Shown here piece after piece: positions 9,601-19,067 of a stretch of DNA of 64,000 nucleotides; the stretch's first letter is position 1; each line of letters starts with the position of its first letter. Both the position numbers and the translations under genes were made by a program. The notes beneath the pieces are model-generated. The model did not search any database. It saw only the letters and a program-made list of their open reading frames with translations, and was not told the origin of the DNA. Source of the DNA: Pseudomonadota bacterium (lineage in GTDB: Bacteria > Myxococcota_A > UBA796 > GCA-2862545); assembly GCA_005776945.1 (NCBI GenBank), contig SXOB01000036.1, positions 16,460-80,459 on the forward strand, in the 5' to 3' direction.

Positions 9601-11420
9601 TGGACCAAGATTGCAGCGGTGCCGATCGCGTCACTTGCCACGTGGATGCCGATCTCGACGGGGTTGGAGGCTCCGAGATCTCGCTGGAGGACGATGGCGA
9701 CTGCTCGGACCTTGGAGAGTCGACGATCGGGACGGACTGCGATGACGAAGACCCCGACCTCGCACCGGGCAACGAGGAGATTCCGGAGGACGGCATCGAT
9801 CAAGACTGCAGCGGCGCCGACTTGATCGGCTGCTACGTCGATGGCGACGGCGATGGCGTGGGAACCGCAGCCGTGATGCCGGCGCCGGATGGCGATTGTG
9901 AGGACCCCGGGGAAAGCGCGCTCGCATCTGATTGTGATGACCTCGACGCCGAAGTCTTTCCGGGGGCAGTCGAGACCTGTGGGGATGCCGTCGACAGCAA
10001 CTGCGATGGCGTGGGTGGGGTCGGAGACGACGAGGATGGCGACGGTCTGAGCTACGCAGAAGAGGTCCTGGCTGGGACGACGGATTGCGCTGGCGACACC
10101 GACTCGGACGGGCTTTTCGATGGCGACGAAGTGGCCCTTGGCACGGATGGGTCGGTCGCCGACACGGATGAGGACGGCGTTCTGGACGGCGCCGAGGTCG
10201 AATTCGGGGCCGATCCGCTGTCGGACGACAGCGACGGCGATGGAATCGAGGACGGCGTGGAGTTTGGGGAGGAACTTGGGCCGGTCGACTCGGACGGCGA
10301 CACCCTGCCCGACCTCGTGGACGACGACGACGATGGCGACGGTCTCCCCACGATCGTGGAGGGTCCCGCAGACGTGGATGCCGATGGCATCGGCGCATGG
10401 TTGGACGACGACAGTGACGGCGATGGCGTGTCCGACGCGGTGGAAGGACTCGACGACATCGACGGTGACACGGTTCCCGACTTTCTCGATCCCGACGACT
10501 CCGACGGCCTCTACGGGGACCCGGATGCCGACGGAATCATCACGGCCGACGAGATCCCAGCCGGCGCGAACCCCGCTGACCCGGACACCGACGGCGATGG
10601 CCGCGACGACGGCGCCGAGTGGGACCTGCACCACGATGCAGATGGTCGGATGGACGCCCTGGATGACGACGACGACGACGACGCCGTCCCGACCCAGGAT
10701 GAGTCTGGGATGGCCTGTGTGGCCCAAATCTGGACGGAAGGTGGCGTGCTCGTTTGGCGCTGCCTGGATGGCACGCCATTGACGCCGAGCTGGCGCGACA
10801 CCGACAGCGACGGGGTGCTCGACGGCGTCGACGCAGACGATGATGCAGACGGGACCGATACGCGCGACGAAGACGTGGACGGCGACGGAGATCCTCGAGA
10901 CGACGACACCGACGCAGACGGGGTCGCGAACTTCCTGGACTCCGATGATCAGGACGGCCCGGCCGGCGACCAAGACGGCGACGGCGTCCAGAACGGCGAC
11001 GAGGCGATCAAGGGGACCGACCCCTCGAGTGCGGATTCGGACGGCGACGGCCTCGCGGACGGCGACGAGCCCGGGGACACCGATGGCGACGGCATCCCGG
11101 ACGCGCTGGACCCCGACGACGACGGCGATGGGATTCCGACGGCGGAAGAGCGCTTCGGCGATCTGGATGGTGACGGGCTGCCGGCGTGGCTCGACGACGA
11201 TGCGGACGGCGACGGCGTCGACGACGCGGCCGAGCGCGGCCTCGACGACGACTGTGACGGGCTTTCCGACGAACAAGATGCCGAGTCGACCGACGTATGC
11301 GGGACCGGCGCCGGGGCCGAACCGTTTGTGGGTTTAGGGTGCGCGTCGGCGGACCTCAGCGCACCCGGGCTACTCGGCTGTCTCGCCGCCCTACGGCGTC
11401 CCAAGCGGCGCATCCCGTAA
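6624..11420 (+). CDS. Giant secreted mosaic: beta-helix, MopE repeats, type 3 calcium repeats, MYXO-CTERM-like tail
   Basis: This is a 1598-residue exported protein. ATG 6624 follows GGGGAAGTC. Residues 1-17 form a signal peptide. Residues about 20-750 are Gly/Asp-rich coils with repeated NxGGAI/SxFxGN patterns, as in right-handed parallel beta-helix (pectin-lyase-like) adhesins. Six MopE-type units follow (DCDDxDPxxxPGxxExxxDGxDxxCxG, residues about 770-1150). Next come about ten thrombospondin type 3-like DxDxDGxxD calcium loops to residue 1555. The end has one cysteine (GCASADL), a short hydrophobic stretch (APGLLGCLAAL) and basic residues, resembling a MYXO-CTERM sorting tail. It is probably surface-displayed and calcium-stabilised; the ligand is unknown. 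Confidence 0.85.
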   Translation: MTVGLWVAIIATVPVSAADFTACPAGCDFTTIAAAVASPTVADGDTIEWSGDLPITAALSIGKDLTIASVGDPGDGVIAVAAGPMVTVNAGAVVTLRGFTVGGHRTQCVHVDDGAALTLDDVIVAGCGGAFAGAGLAVDAGASAVLVDSLFSDNDSALAGVFHGPHAWTDGGDITATDTSFVDGRGGASGGVYVKNGSFVGTRVSATGNAADGSGGAIHGVASDLSCVDCSFIGNEAVGDGGAIYASSSSAVDLAGGAFSWDPLDGVAAVRGGAVYVHDGSITVDGTSFTDLVSSGNGGAVATNGAASATVTGARFERNEATGTGNGGGGWFGGTAGLTSSATTWRDNAAAGNGGALVSNGVTALEGDEFIGNVAGVYGGHVEFAADAVDVGSTFQTGLALRGGAVRIRYGGTEATFEGSQFVGNVASNDHGGAIQFEGGLALWLDGAKFTDNEAAKDGGHVWADSTVAATLDLLDSSFVGGSAGRSGGCVAADDFVRLTVSGGNFVGCSAINDGGALWWSPDDGTATASLTGTTLLANVADAGGAAIDDGGGIYATGGASLTVTDLTTSENIGGRGGGLAAVSVPQVDVVRWNSCGDEAEDEGGVAWVSGGAIDVANSIWAGAVSGKGGAALDAGGAVVSVAFSDIVFAAGDAVVVADGSASFDSNLVAWNSGVGIEDDGAGATVSTSAWFANGDHVGGDLGVGDLAGQLVDIDPTLIDASDDGDCNNDNLRPALGSPLFDAGNPAVLDGDGTRSDIGWTGGPDAPFDEGSIDADHDGAPIALDCDDGDPDVFPGAVETPADGIDSNCNGFEACYVDADGDGFGVGLAEDSLLDCSDLNRSDEGGDCDDADPARSPGALEVALDGVDSDCDGGEICALDADADGFGGFGLVASVDGDCGDLGESPGTTDCDDADGDVYPGRAEVVADGVDQDCDGGDRCWRDGDGDGFGVSIPVSSVDLDCLDGGESSLTTDCDDLDDDRFPGHDEVVDDGVDQDCSGADRVTCHVDADLDGVGGSEISLEDDGDCSDLGESTIGTDCDDEDPDLAPGNEEIPEDGIDQDCSGADLIGCYVDGDGDGVGTAAVMPAPDGDCEDPGESALASDCDDLDAEVFPGAVETCGDAVDSNCDGVGGVGDDEDGDGLSYAEEVLAGTTDCAGDTDSDGLFDGDEVALGTDGSVADTDEDGVLDGAEVEFGADPLSDDSDGDGIEDGVEFGEELGPVDSDGDTLPDLVDDDDDGDGLPTIVEGPADVDADGIGAWLDDDSDGDGVSDAVEGLDDIDGDTVPDFLDPDDSDGLYGDPDADGIITADEIPAGANPADPDTDGDGRDDGAEWDLHHDADGRMDALDDDDDDDAVPTQDESGMACVAQIWTEGGVLVWRCLDGTPLTPSWRDTDSDGVLDGVDADDDADGTDTRDEDVDGDGDPRDDDTDADGVANFLDSDDQDGPAGDQDGDGVQNGDEAIKGTDPSSADSDGDGLADGDEPGDTDGDGIPDALDPDDDGDGIPTAEERFGDLDGDGLPAWLDDDADGDGVDDAAERGLDDDCDGLSDEQDAESTDVCGTGAGAEPFVGLGCASADLSAPGLLGCLAALRRPKRRIP
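8970..10030 (+). repeat. Six MopE-type repeats within the 6624 gene
   Basis: Each unit of about 55-60 residues pairs a DCDD-led half (DxDP..PGA.E...DGVDxDCxG) with a D(A/G)DGDG-F-G half. The cysteines probably form disulfides and the Asp-rich loops probably bind metal, as proposed for the MopE copper-binding protein family. Confidence 0.8.
10070..11290 (+). repeat. Thrombospondin type 3-like calcium repeats within the 6624 gene
   Basis: Tandem DxDxDGxxDxxE units with TD(P/S)..AD.D.DG spacing. The matching DNA is a near-repetitive run of GAC/GGC codons, so it is prone to slippage or recombination. Confidence 0.8.
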
Positions 11421-11438
11421 GGGCTTCCGCTGGGCGGC

Positions 11439-12065
11439 TTGGTTATCTGGGCGCCGGGAGCCGTCTTGGGACCCTTCGATCCCTACCCCTATGGATGCCC
11501 GTTGGGCGTGCTGGCGCCGCCGTCAGAGATGCCCCAGTTCGTGCGGGACCTCTGCGTTCGGTTGCGGGATGTGTTCGACGCGACGATTCACGTCGTGAAG
11601 CCCCGCGGGGGCGCATCGTACCCGGTCCTCAGCCTTTACCGGCCCGACCACGCGGTGGTGCCCGCCCTCGTCCTCTTCCCCGCTTGGGAAGTCGACGCGC
11701 GCGACCCGAGCCGCCGCATCGGGTTTGGACGGATGGTGACGTTGCTGAGGCGGATCGCCGAGGCCGGCGATCGTGGCGAGGAGATCGACCGCCGCGAGCA
11801 GACCGGGGACGCCACGCCGTTGCTCGTACCGCTCGCGGTGACTGCGGCGGAGATGGCGGCCGTCGAAGTGGATTTGCGCGGCCGGTTGCCATCCGGAGCG
11901 TCTCTGGAGTCCATCGAGGGCGGGGGCCTTCGGGTCCTGAGGTTGCGCGGCCCAGACGATCGCGTCCGACTCGTCCTACATCCAGGTTGGCGCGGGAACG
12001 TCGAGGCCGACGAGGACCTCGTCTCGGGAACTTGGGTCCTGTCTCGCCTCAAGGCGCGGGGCTGA
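11439..12065 (+). CDS. Hypothetical protein upstream of ybjN-like gene
   Basis: I do not recognise this family. The frame can start at TTG 11439 (208 residues) or at ATG 11529 (178 residues, MPQFVRDLC); neither has a strong ribosome site and I favour neither strongly. The protein is soluble, with alternating strand-like segments and no export signal. It ends one base before the YbjN-family gene, so the two are probably co-transcribed and may act together. Confidence 0.65.
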   Translation: MVIWAPGAVLGPFDPYPYGCPLGVLAPPSEMPQFVRDLCVRLRDVFDATIHVVKPRGGASYPVLSLYRPDHAVVPALVLFPAWEVDARDPSRRIGFGRMVTLLRRIAEAGDRGEEIDRREQTGDATPLLVPLAVTAAEMAAVEVDLRGRLPSGASLESIEGGGLRVLRLRGPDDRVRLVLHPGWRGNVEADEDLVSGTWVLSRLKARG

Positions 12066-12066
12066 T

Positions 12067-12537
12067 GTGCCCTTGATGGAGGCCGTGACCGCGTTCTTCG
12101 ACGCGGACGAATGGCCGTACGCTGCGGTCGATGCGACAGGCCTCCAACTCGCATTCCAAGGCAGCAGCGGATCGTGGGCCTGCCTTGTCCGTGTACGGGA
12201 ACTCGAGCAGCGAGTCTTGTTCTACAGCTACCTTCCAGCCCGCGTTCCGGTCGGTCGGCGCCACGCGATGGCGGAGTTCGTTCTACGAGCCAACTACGGG
12301 CTCATGCTTGGCAACTTCGAGTTCGATCTCGACGACGGCGAAGTGCGTTTCAAGACGTCGATCGATGTCGACGGTGCGGAGCTCGGCCACATCCTCATGA
12401 AGCATGTGGCGTACGCAAATGTATTGACCTTCGACCGCTATTTTCAGGCGGCTATGGCCGTGGCGTTGGCGGGCATGGCGCCGCTCGATGGCATTCGGCT
12501 CTCGGAAGGTGAGCCCGCGCCGGTCGAAGAGGCGTGA
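12067..12537 (+). CDS. YbjN-domain protein
   Basis: This is a small cytoplasmic protein of the YbjN family, which has a fold like type III secretion chaperones. Its role is uncertain: in E. coli ybjN over-expression affects stress and motility. It has 156 residues, with the family's central motif FVLRANYGLMLGNFEFDLDDG and a following KTSIDV strand. The start is GTG 12067 or ATG 12076. The stop TGA 12535-12537 directly abuts the convergent stop of the FAD subunit gene, so the two genes share the palindrome TGATCA with no spacer. Confidence 0.85.
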   Translation: MPLMEAVTAFFDADEWPYAAVDATGLQLAFQGSSGSWACLVRVRELEQRVLFYSYLPARVPVGRRHAMAEFVLRANYGLMLGNFEFDLDDGEVRFKTSIDVDGAELGHILMKHVAYANVLTFDRYFQAAMAVALAGMAPLDGIRLSEGEPAPVEEA

Positions 12538-13518
12538 TCAGCGCAGCGAGTTGAGGGCGCGGCGCGTTTCGACAACCGCCATATGCCGCCGCCAGGCGGG
12601 ATCGCCATGGACGGACGTCATGGGGCGGCAGGCCTTTCCGACGCGGAGCGCGATTTGGTCGATGGCAGCATCGTCGAGCGGCTTGCCGAACAAATCGTCG
12701 AACGGGCCCACGAGACGAGGCGCTGGCAACATGGCGCCTACGGCCAGGGAAAGCTGCCTGAGCGTCGTGCCTTCGAATTTGGCGGCGACGGCGACGGAGA
12801 GTTGGGGGTAGTCAATCGCCGCCCGGCTTCGAACCTTGTGGTACGCCGCCACCCAGCCCCGGCGTGGCGGCACCTGGACCTCGGTCAGAAGGGCCCCCGT
12901 CGGGATCTGATGGACGCGTTCGTAGCGGCCGTCCTTTCCGAAGAGCCCCGCAAGCGGAACCGTGTGGGCGGCGCCGTCGGGCAGGAGGAAATGGGCCGTC
13001 GCTTCCAGCGCCGTCAACATCGGGACGGTGTCGCTGCTCTGGGCCGCCACACAACCTTTCGGGCTACCCGACACGTGGCAGTGCTCGCCGTCCTTCTTCA
13101 AGCAGAAGCCGATCGACGCGCGCCAGAACTCGGTCTGGTTGTAGAACAGGCAGCGCGTGTCGAGGAGGACGTTGCCGCCAAGCGTGCCTGCGCGCCGGTG
13201 CTGGGGCCCGGCGATGGCTGCGGCGGCCGTCGCCAAACCGGGAGCGCGGAGGGCCACGAGCGCGCTGGTGGCCAGGCTTTCGAGCCGCACCATCGCGCCA
13301 AGCGCAAGCCCGCCGTCTGGCAGTTCGCGTATGGCGCCGAGCCCCTCGACCCGCGTGAGGTCGACGAGGAGGCGAGGAGCGTGCAGCCCATGTTTGAGGT
13401 TGACGAGGAGGTCGGTGCCGCCAGCCAGGTACAGACTCTGCGGTTCTGCAGCGCGGGCGGCGACGGCGTCGCGGGCGGAACGCGGCTGAACGATGTCGAA
13501 GGAGGGAAGCGGCAACAT
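12538..13518 (-). CDS. hcrB: 4-hydroxybenzoyl-CoA reductase-like FAD/[4Fe-4S] beta subunit
   Basis: This is the FAD-binding subunit of a molybdenum hydroxylase, 326 residues. The FAD motifs are LAGGTDLLVN (about 31-40) and AGTLGGNV (110-117). Between them and the C-terminal CODH-like domain is an insertion with four cysteines, C123, C139, C147 and C156 (spacing 15-7-8), in the context TRCLFYNQTEFWR and HCHVSG. This loop holds an extra [4Fe-4S] cluster in 4-hydroxybenzoyl-CoA reductase (HCR) and is absent from xanthine dehydrogenase-like subunits. In Thauera HCR that cluster lets electrons reach the Mo site for reductive dehydroxylation. ATG 13518 overlaps the stop of the large subunit (TGATG). 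HcrB-like is firm; the substrate is inferred. Confidence 0.86.
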   Translation of the reverse strand: MLPLPSFDIVQPRSARDAVAARAAEPQSLYLAGGTDLLVNLKHGLHAPRLLVDLTRVEGLGAIRELPDGGLALGAMVRLESLATSALVALRAPGLATAAAAIAGPQHRRAGTLGGNVLLDTRCLFYNQTEFWRASIGFCLKKDGEHCHVSGSPKGCVAAQSSDTVPMLTALEATAHFLLPDGAAHTVPLAGLFGKDGRYERVHQIPTGALLTEVQVPPRRGWVAAYHKVRSRAAIDYPQLSVAVAAKFEGTTLRQLSLAVGAMLPAPRLVGPFDDLFGKPLDDAAIDQIALRVGKACRPMTSVHGDPAWRRHMAVVETRRALNSLR

Positions 13519-16373
13519 CAGGAGTCCAATCTGCCCATCGCGCGCAGCACGCGATCGGGCGTGAATGGCATCGTCCGAAGGCGGGCTCCGGTGGCGCGCC
13601 AGATGGCGTTGGCGATGGCCGGGATCGCTGGGTGAAGGGGGCCTTCGCCAGCCTCCTTGGCGCCGTAGGGTCCGCCTGGGTCGATGGACTCGACGATGGA
13701 GGCGAGCACTTCGGGCGTGTCAAGCGATGTGGCGAGACGGTAATCGAGGAGGTTGGGGCCGCGGTGCTTGCCGCGGACGCGCGGGCCGACGTTGCCGCCG
13801 CCGTCGTAGAAGGCGTGGTCTTCGTACAGCGCCTCGGACATGCCCATATAGACGCTGCCTTCGATCTGGCCCTCGACGAGGACAGGCTGGAGCGCGCGCC
13901 CACAATCGTGGGCCGCCCAGATGCGCTCGACGCGCACGACACCGGTGTCGGCGTCCACGTTCACCTCCGCGACGTGGGCCGTCGCCGAGTAGGCCGGGGA
14001 CGCTCCGATCGTGCCGCCTCGGTAGTCGCCGCCAACGGCGCGGGTTCGGTAGCCGCCCGAAGCGATCGCTGGGCGCCCGAGGCGGGCCTCGGCGAGCCGC
14101 AGCGCAGTGATGATGTCTACGGCACGGTTGGGGTCGGCGCGGTGGATGACCTTGCCGAGCAGGGGAACGACGTCTTCGGCGGCACAGGTCCAGTGGGCCG
14201 CCACGGCCTCGCACAAGATGTGACGCAGGGCCTGGCCCGCCTCGATCGCTGCCGTTCCAGCCATGAACGTGACGCGCGAGCTGTAGGATCCGAGGTCGAC
14301 GGGCGTGAGGTCGGTGTCGCCAGCGACCACCGTGATCCACTCTGGTGGAACGCCTGTCTCCTCGGCGACGATGGCCGCGATGACCGCCGAGCTGCCCTGA
14401 CCGATGTCATTGGCGCCCGTGAACACGGTGAGGCGGCCGCTGCGGTCGGCTTGGATGGACACGCCGCTTTGTGGCATGTCGTTGGGGTAGATTGGGTAGG
14501 CCGTCCCCGAGATGTACATGGACGTGGCGACGCCAAGGCCCCGGCCCGCGGGGAGGTTGGCGTAGCGTTCGCGCCAACCCGACGCGCGCTCGACGGCGTC
14601 GAGGCATTCGAGGATGCCGCACGACGGAACGAGCTGGCCGTTGACCGTCCGCTCGCCGCCTTCCATCGCGTTGCGACGACGGATGTCGATGGGGTCGATG
14701 GCGAGTTTTTCGGCGGCCTCGTCCAGCGCGGTTTCGAACGGGAAGCGCGGCTGGACCGAGCCGTGGCCGCGCTTGGGGCCGCAGCAGGGCTTGTTCGTGT
14801 ACACGCGCTTCGAGTTGAACCGGTAGGTCCCGAACCGCATCGGCCCAGGCAGAAGCTGGCCCGCATAGTAGGTCGTGACGAGGCCAAAGCTGTGGTACGC
14901 GCCGCCGTCGATCACGACGTTGGAGTCGACGGCCTCGATGCGCCCATCGGCCGAGACGCCGAGTTCGAAGCGGAAGTCCATCGGGTGGCGGCCGCGGTGG
15001 GCGTAAAAGACCTCTTCGCGGGTGTAGAGGATCTTGACGGGCCGTCCGGCGGCCCGCGCCAGCCAGGCTGCACAGAATTCAAGGTCGAAGGGCTCGGACT
15101 TGCCGCCGAATCCCCCACCGACGGCCGGCTGGATGACCCGTACGCGGCCCTCGGGGATGTCGAGGACCTTGGCGATTTCGCGGTGCAAGTAGTGGCTGAC
15201 CTGGGTCGCCGACCACAGAGTGAGATTTCCATCGGCGCTCCAGCTGGCGACCGCACAATGCGGCTCGATCGCGGCGTGGGTGCTGCCACTGTAGTGCCAC
15301 TCGCCGGCGATGCGGCACGCGCTTCGCGCGAGCGCGTCGTCGACGTCGCCGAAGCTGAGCGAGACGTCCTTGCAGATGTTGTCCGTCCTGGGCCGCCCCT
15401 TCCAGTCCGTGTCGTGGACGAGGGGGGCGCCGGGCGCGAGCGCCTCGCTGGGGTCGAGGACGTCGGGCAGGACCTCGTAGTCGACGACGATCGCGGCCAA
15501 GGCAGCGTCGGCGGTCGCTTCGTCGACTGCTGCCACCGCGGCAACGCCGTCTCCGACGTAGCGGACCTTGTCCACGGCGAGGGCGTGCTCGTCGGGGGTC
15601 CACGGGATCACGCAGAAGGGCGTCGGGAGGTCTCTGCCGACCATGACCGCGTACACCCCGGGCATGGCCGCTGCGCGGGAAGTGTCGACACTGCGGATGC
15701 GGGCGTGGGTGTGTGGGCTGCGCAGGATGCGCCCGAAGGCCATCCGGGGCAGGGCGATGTCGTCGGCGTAGGCCGTCGCCCCTGTCGCCTTTCCGATGGC
15801 GTCAGCCTTGCGGGCCCGCCGTCCGATGACCTGGAAACCCGGCACGGGGGGCCCGTGGGGCATCGGGACTTGTTGTGGAAAGGTGCCGTCGGCGGCGTCG
15901 GGCAACACGGAGCGCGCATCGCCTGCGGCGCGGACCGCTTCGATGATCGTGGTGGAGCCGGTGCAACGGCAGAGGTTGCCGGCCAGCGCCTCGCGGCCCT
16001 GGCTGTCGGACGGCTTGGGAGTCTGCCGAAGCAGCGCGGTTGCACTCGCGATCATGCCGGGTTGGCAGAAGCCACATTGCAAGGCGCCACACGCGTCAAA
16101 GGCACGCTGGACGGGGGACGGGCCGCCGGCATCGCCGAGTCCTTCGACAGTTTCAATCTTGGCGCCTACGTGCTGCATGGCGAGGGCCACGCAGGACAAG
16201 ACGGCCTTGTCGTCGACGATCACCGTGCAGGCGCCGCAGTCTCCTTTGTCACAGCCCTGCTTGCTGCCGGTGAGCTTCAGCCCGTAGCGGAGCGCTTCGA
16301 GCAGCGTCGTCTGAGGTGAGACCGCGACCTCGTGTTCTTCGCCGTTGACGTGCAGCGGTACCAGGCGTCGCAT
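13518..16373 (-). CDS. Fused [2Fe-2S] and molybdopterin subunits of a 4-hydroxybenzoyl-CoA reductase-like enzyme
   Basis: This is a 951-residue gamma-alpha fusion. Residues 1-155 are the ferredoxin subunit: plant-type cluster C41, C46, C49, C61, then C100, C103, C135, C137 (CGFCQPG, NLCRCTG). From about 180 it is the molybdenum-cofactor subunit with FGxxRSPHxHARI, VGGGFGGKSE, GANDIGQGSS and a C-terminal GPYGAKEAGEGP. That last motif resembles the HcrA active-site region and carries the glutamate used in this enzyme family. With the downstream beta gene this gives a complete two-polypeptide enzyme. In Thauera and Rhodopseudomonas the three subunits are separate genes. No CoA ligase is nearby, so the true substrate is open. 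Confidence 0.88.
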   Translation of the reverse strand: MRRLVPLHVNGEEHEVAVSPQTTLLEALRYGLKLTGSKQGCDKGDCGACTVIVDDKAVLSCVALAMQHVGAKIETVEGLGDAGGPSPVQRAFDACGALQCGFCQPGMIASATALLRQTPKPSDSQGREALAGNLCRCTGSTTIIEAVRAAGDARSVLPDAADGTFPQQVPMPHGPPVPGFQVIGRRARKADAIGKATGATAYADDIALPRMAFGRILRSPHTHARIRSVDTSRAAAMPGVYAVMVGRDLPTPFCVIPWTPDEHALAVDKVRYVGDGVAAVAAVDEATADAALAAIVVDYEVLPDVLDPSEALAPGAPLVHDTDWKGRPRTDNICKDVSLSFGDVDDALARSACRIAGEWHYSGSTHAAIEPHCAVASWSADGNLTLWSATQVSHYLHREIAKVLDIPEGRVRVIQPAVGGGFGGKSEPFDLEFCAAWLARAAGRPVKILYTREEVFYAHRGRHPMDFRFELGVSADGRIEAVDSNVVIDGGAYHSFGLVTTYYAGQLLPGPMRFGTYRFNSKRVYTNKPCCGPKRGHGSVQPRFPFETALDEAAEKLAIDPIDIRRRNAMEGGERTVNGQLVPSCGILECLDAVERASGWRERYANLPAGRGLGVATSMYISGTAYPIYPNDMPQSGVSIQADRSGRLTVFTGANDIGQGSSAVIAAIVAEETGVPPEWITVVAGDTDLTPVDLGSYSSRVTFMAGTAAIEAGQALRHILCEAVAAHWTCAAEDVVPLLGKVIHRADPNRAVDIITALRLAEARLGRPAIASGGYRTRAVGGDYRGGTIGASPAYSATAHVAEVNVDADTGVVRVERIWAAHDCGRALQPVLVEGQIEGSVYMGMSEALYEDHAFYDGGGNVGPRVRGKHRGPNLLDYRLATSLDTPEVLASIVESIDPGGPYGAKEAGEGPLHPAIPAIANAIWRATGARLRTMPFTPDRVLRAMGRLDS

Positions 16374-16419
16374 CGGCCCTCGTGGGGTCTGCGGCTAACC
16401 CGTGAGCGGCCGACGGCCG

Positions 16420-17862
<1,443 letters not shown>

Positions 17863-17901
17863 GGCCTCTCCGGAGGGCCAGCGTTAGCACGGCGGCGGGG
17901 T

Positions 17902-19056
17902 GTGGTGGACGCCGAGGTTCTGGTCGTTGGCGCCGGTCCGGTCGGCGTCGCCACGGCTCTCGGCCTCGCGTCCCGCGGTCGCGACGTTCTTGTGCTGCAC
18001 AATGACGTGGGCGACAAAGTGTGCGGCGAAGGCCTCATGCCCCACGGGGTCGACGCCCTGGAGCGACTTGGTGTTGACGGCGTCTTGAGCGAGATCGGCA
18101 GTGCCCCCTTTGCCGGGATCTGCTGGCAACGTGGGGACCTTCGCGCCGTCGGCCACTTTCCCGGGCGGCGCGACGGGCATGGCGTTCGGCGCGATCGATT
18201 CGACCGCGCGCTCCGCGGGCGGCTGAAGGGCCGCGCAACGGTGCGTGTGGGGCGGCTGCGGTCCTTTACAGTCGAGGGCGGAGGGGTGACGGCCCAGACC
18301 GACGGCGGCGAACTCCGGGCCCTGTTCCTCGTCGGGGCGGATGGGCTGCACAGTACGGTGCGCCGCGCGATGGGGGCGTGGACCCGGAGCCGCGGGGCGG
18401 TCCGCGTCGGTGTGCGCGAGCGGTGGGAGGGCTTGGCGGCCATTCCAACCCATGTCGAGGTCCACGTCACACGCGACGCTGAGTTCTACGTGACGCCGGT
18501 CGGGGAGGGAGCGGTCAATGTGGCGATGTTGGCCTCACAGGGTGCCGTGAAGCGCTTGGGCGGCGACGTCAGTGGCGGCTTTCTAACGTCGCTCGCGGCG
18601 GTGCCGGCGCTGCTGGCCCTCCGCGGGACCGGGCGCGTCACGACGAGGGCTGCAGCGGTGGGGCCGCTACGGCAGCGTGCCTCGACCCTCGTCGGTGCAC
18701 GTGTCTTGCTTGCCGGCGATGCGGGCGGCTTCATCGACGGGATCACGGGGGAAGGGATGAGCTTGGGCCTGCTTGGCGCTGAGCTTGGCGCCGAGGCGCT
18801 CGACGACGCGCTCCGCAGCGGGTCGTCGGGTGCAAGCGCGCTGGCCACATACGCGCGCCGACGTCGTCGCCTGGAGCGGGACGCCGAGTGGCTGACAGAA
18901 CTGGTCCTATGGTGGGTGCGCCGCCCCGGGTTGGGCGATGTCGTGCTCCGTCAGTTGCGCCGTCGGCCCGATTTGTTCGACGCGTTCTTGGCCGTGCAGG
19001 TCGGGTCCGCGCCGTTCCTGTCGTTGCTTGGGCGGGTCCCGCGGCTCGTCTGCTGA
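17902..19056 (+). CDS. FAD-dependent oxidoreductase, geranylgeranyl reductase family
   Basis: A flavoprotein of 384 residues. GTG 17902 follows GGCGGCGGGGT; the long frame upstream is antisense to pepA. It has an N-terminal Rossmann motif (VVGAGPVGVATALGLASRG), the family's CGEGLMPHGVDAL segment, GADGLHSTVR, and the C-terminal FAD motif LLAGDAGGFIDGITGEG. These are typical of the geranylgeranyl reductase/halogenase-like group, which reduces isoprenoid double bonds or acts as a monooxygenase. The last 80 residues are basic and helical. The substrate cannot be read from the sequence. Confidence 0.85.
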   Translation: MVDAEVLVVGAGPVGVATALGLASRGRDVLVLHNDVGDKVCGEGLMPHGVDALERLGVDGVLSEIGSAPFAGICWQRGDLRAVGHFPGRRDGHGVRRDRFDRALRGRLKGRATVRVGRLRSFTVEGGGVTAQTDGGELRALFLVGADGLHSTVRRAMGAWTRSRGAVRVGVRERWEGLAAIPTHVEVHVTRDAEFYVTPVGEGAVNVAMLASQGAVKRLGGDVSGGFLTSLAAVPALLALRGTGRVTTRAAAVGPLRQRASTLVGARVLLAGDAGGFIDGITGEGMSLGLLGAELGAEALDDALRSGSSGASALATYARRRRRLERDAEWLTELVLWWVRRPGLGDVVLRQLRRRPDLFDAFLAVQVGSAPFLSLLGRVPRLVC

Positions 19057-19067
19057 ACGGCGTCGGG

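Noticed and set aside
9528..11276. Minus-strand open frame of 582 codons rich in Val/Ile
   Set aside because: Complement of the MopE and type 3 repeat region; an artefact of GAC/GTC codon runs.
8970..11290. Regularly spaced DNA repeats that could suggest a CRISPR or minisatellite
   Set aside because: The repeats are in frame and encode MopE and type 3 calcium units; unit lengths vary and there are no constant repeats with unique spacers.
13632..16319. Long plus-strand open frame of 895 codons
   Set aside because: Antisense shadow of the hcr fusion gene; low-complexity Arg/Gly/Val/Asp composition and no domain, typical of high-GC DNA.
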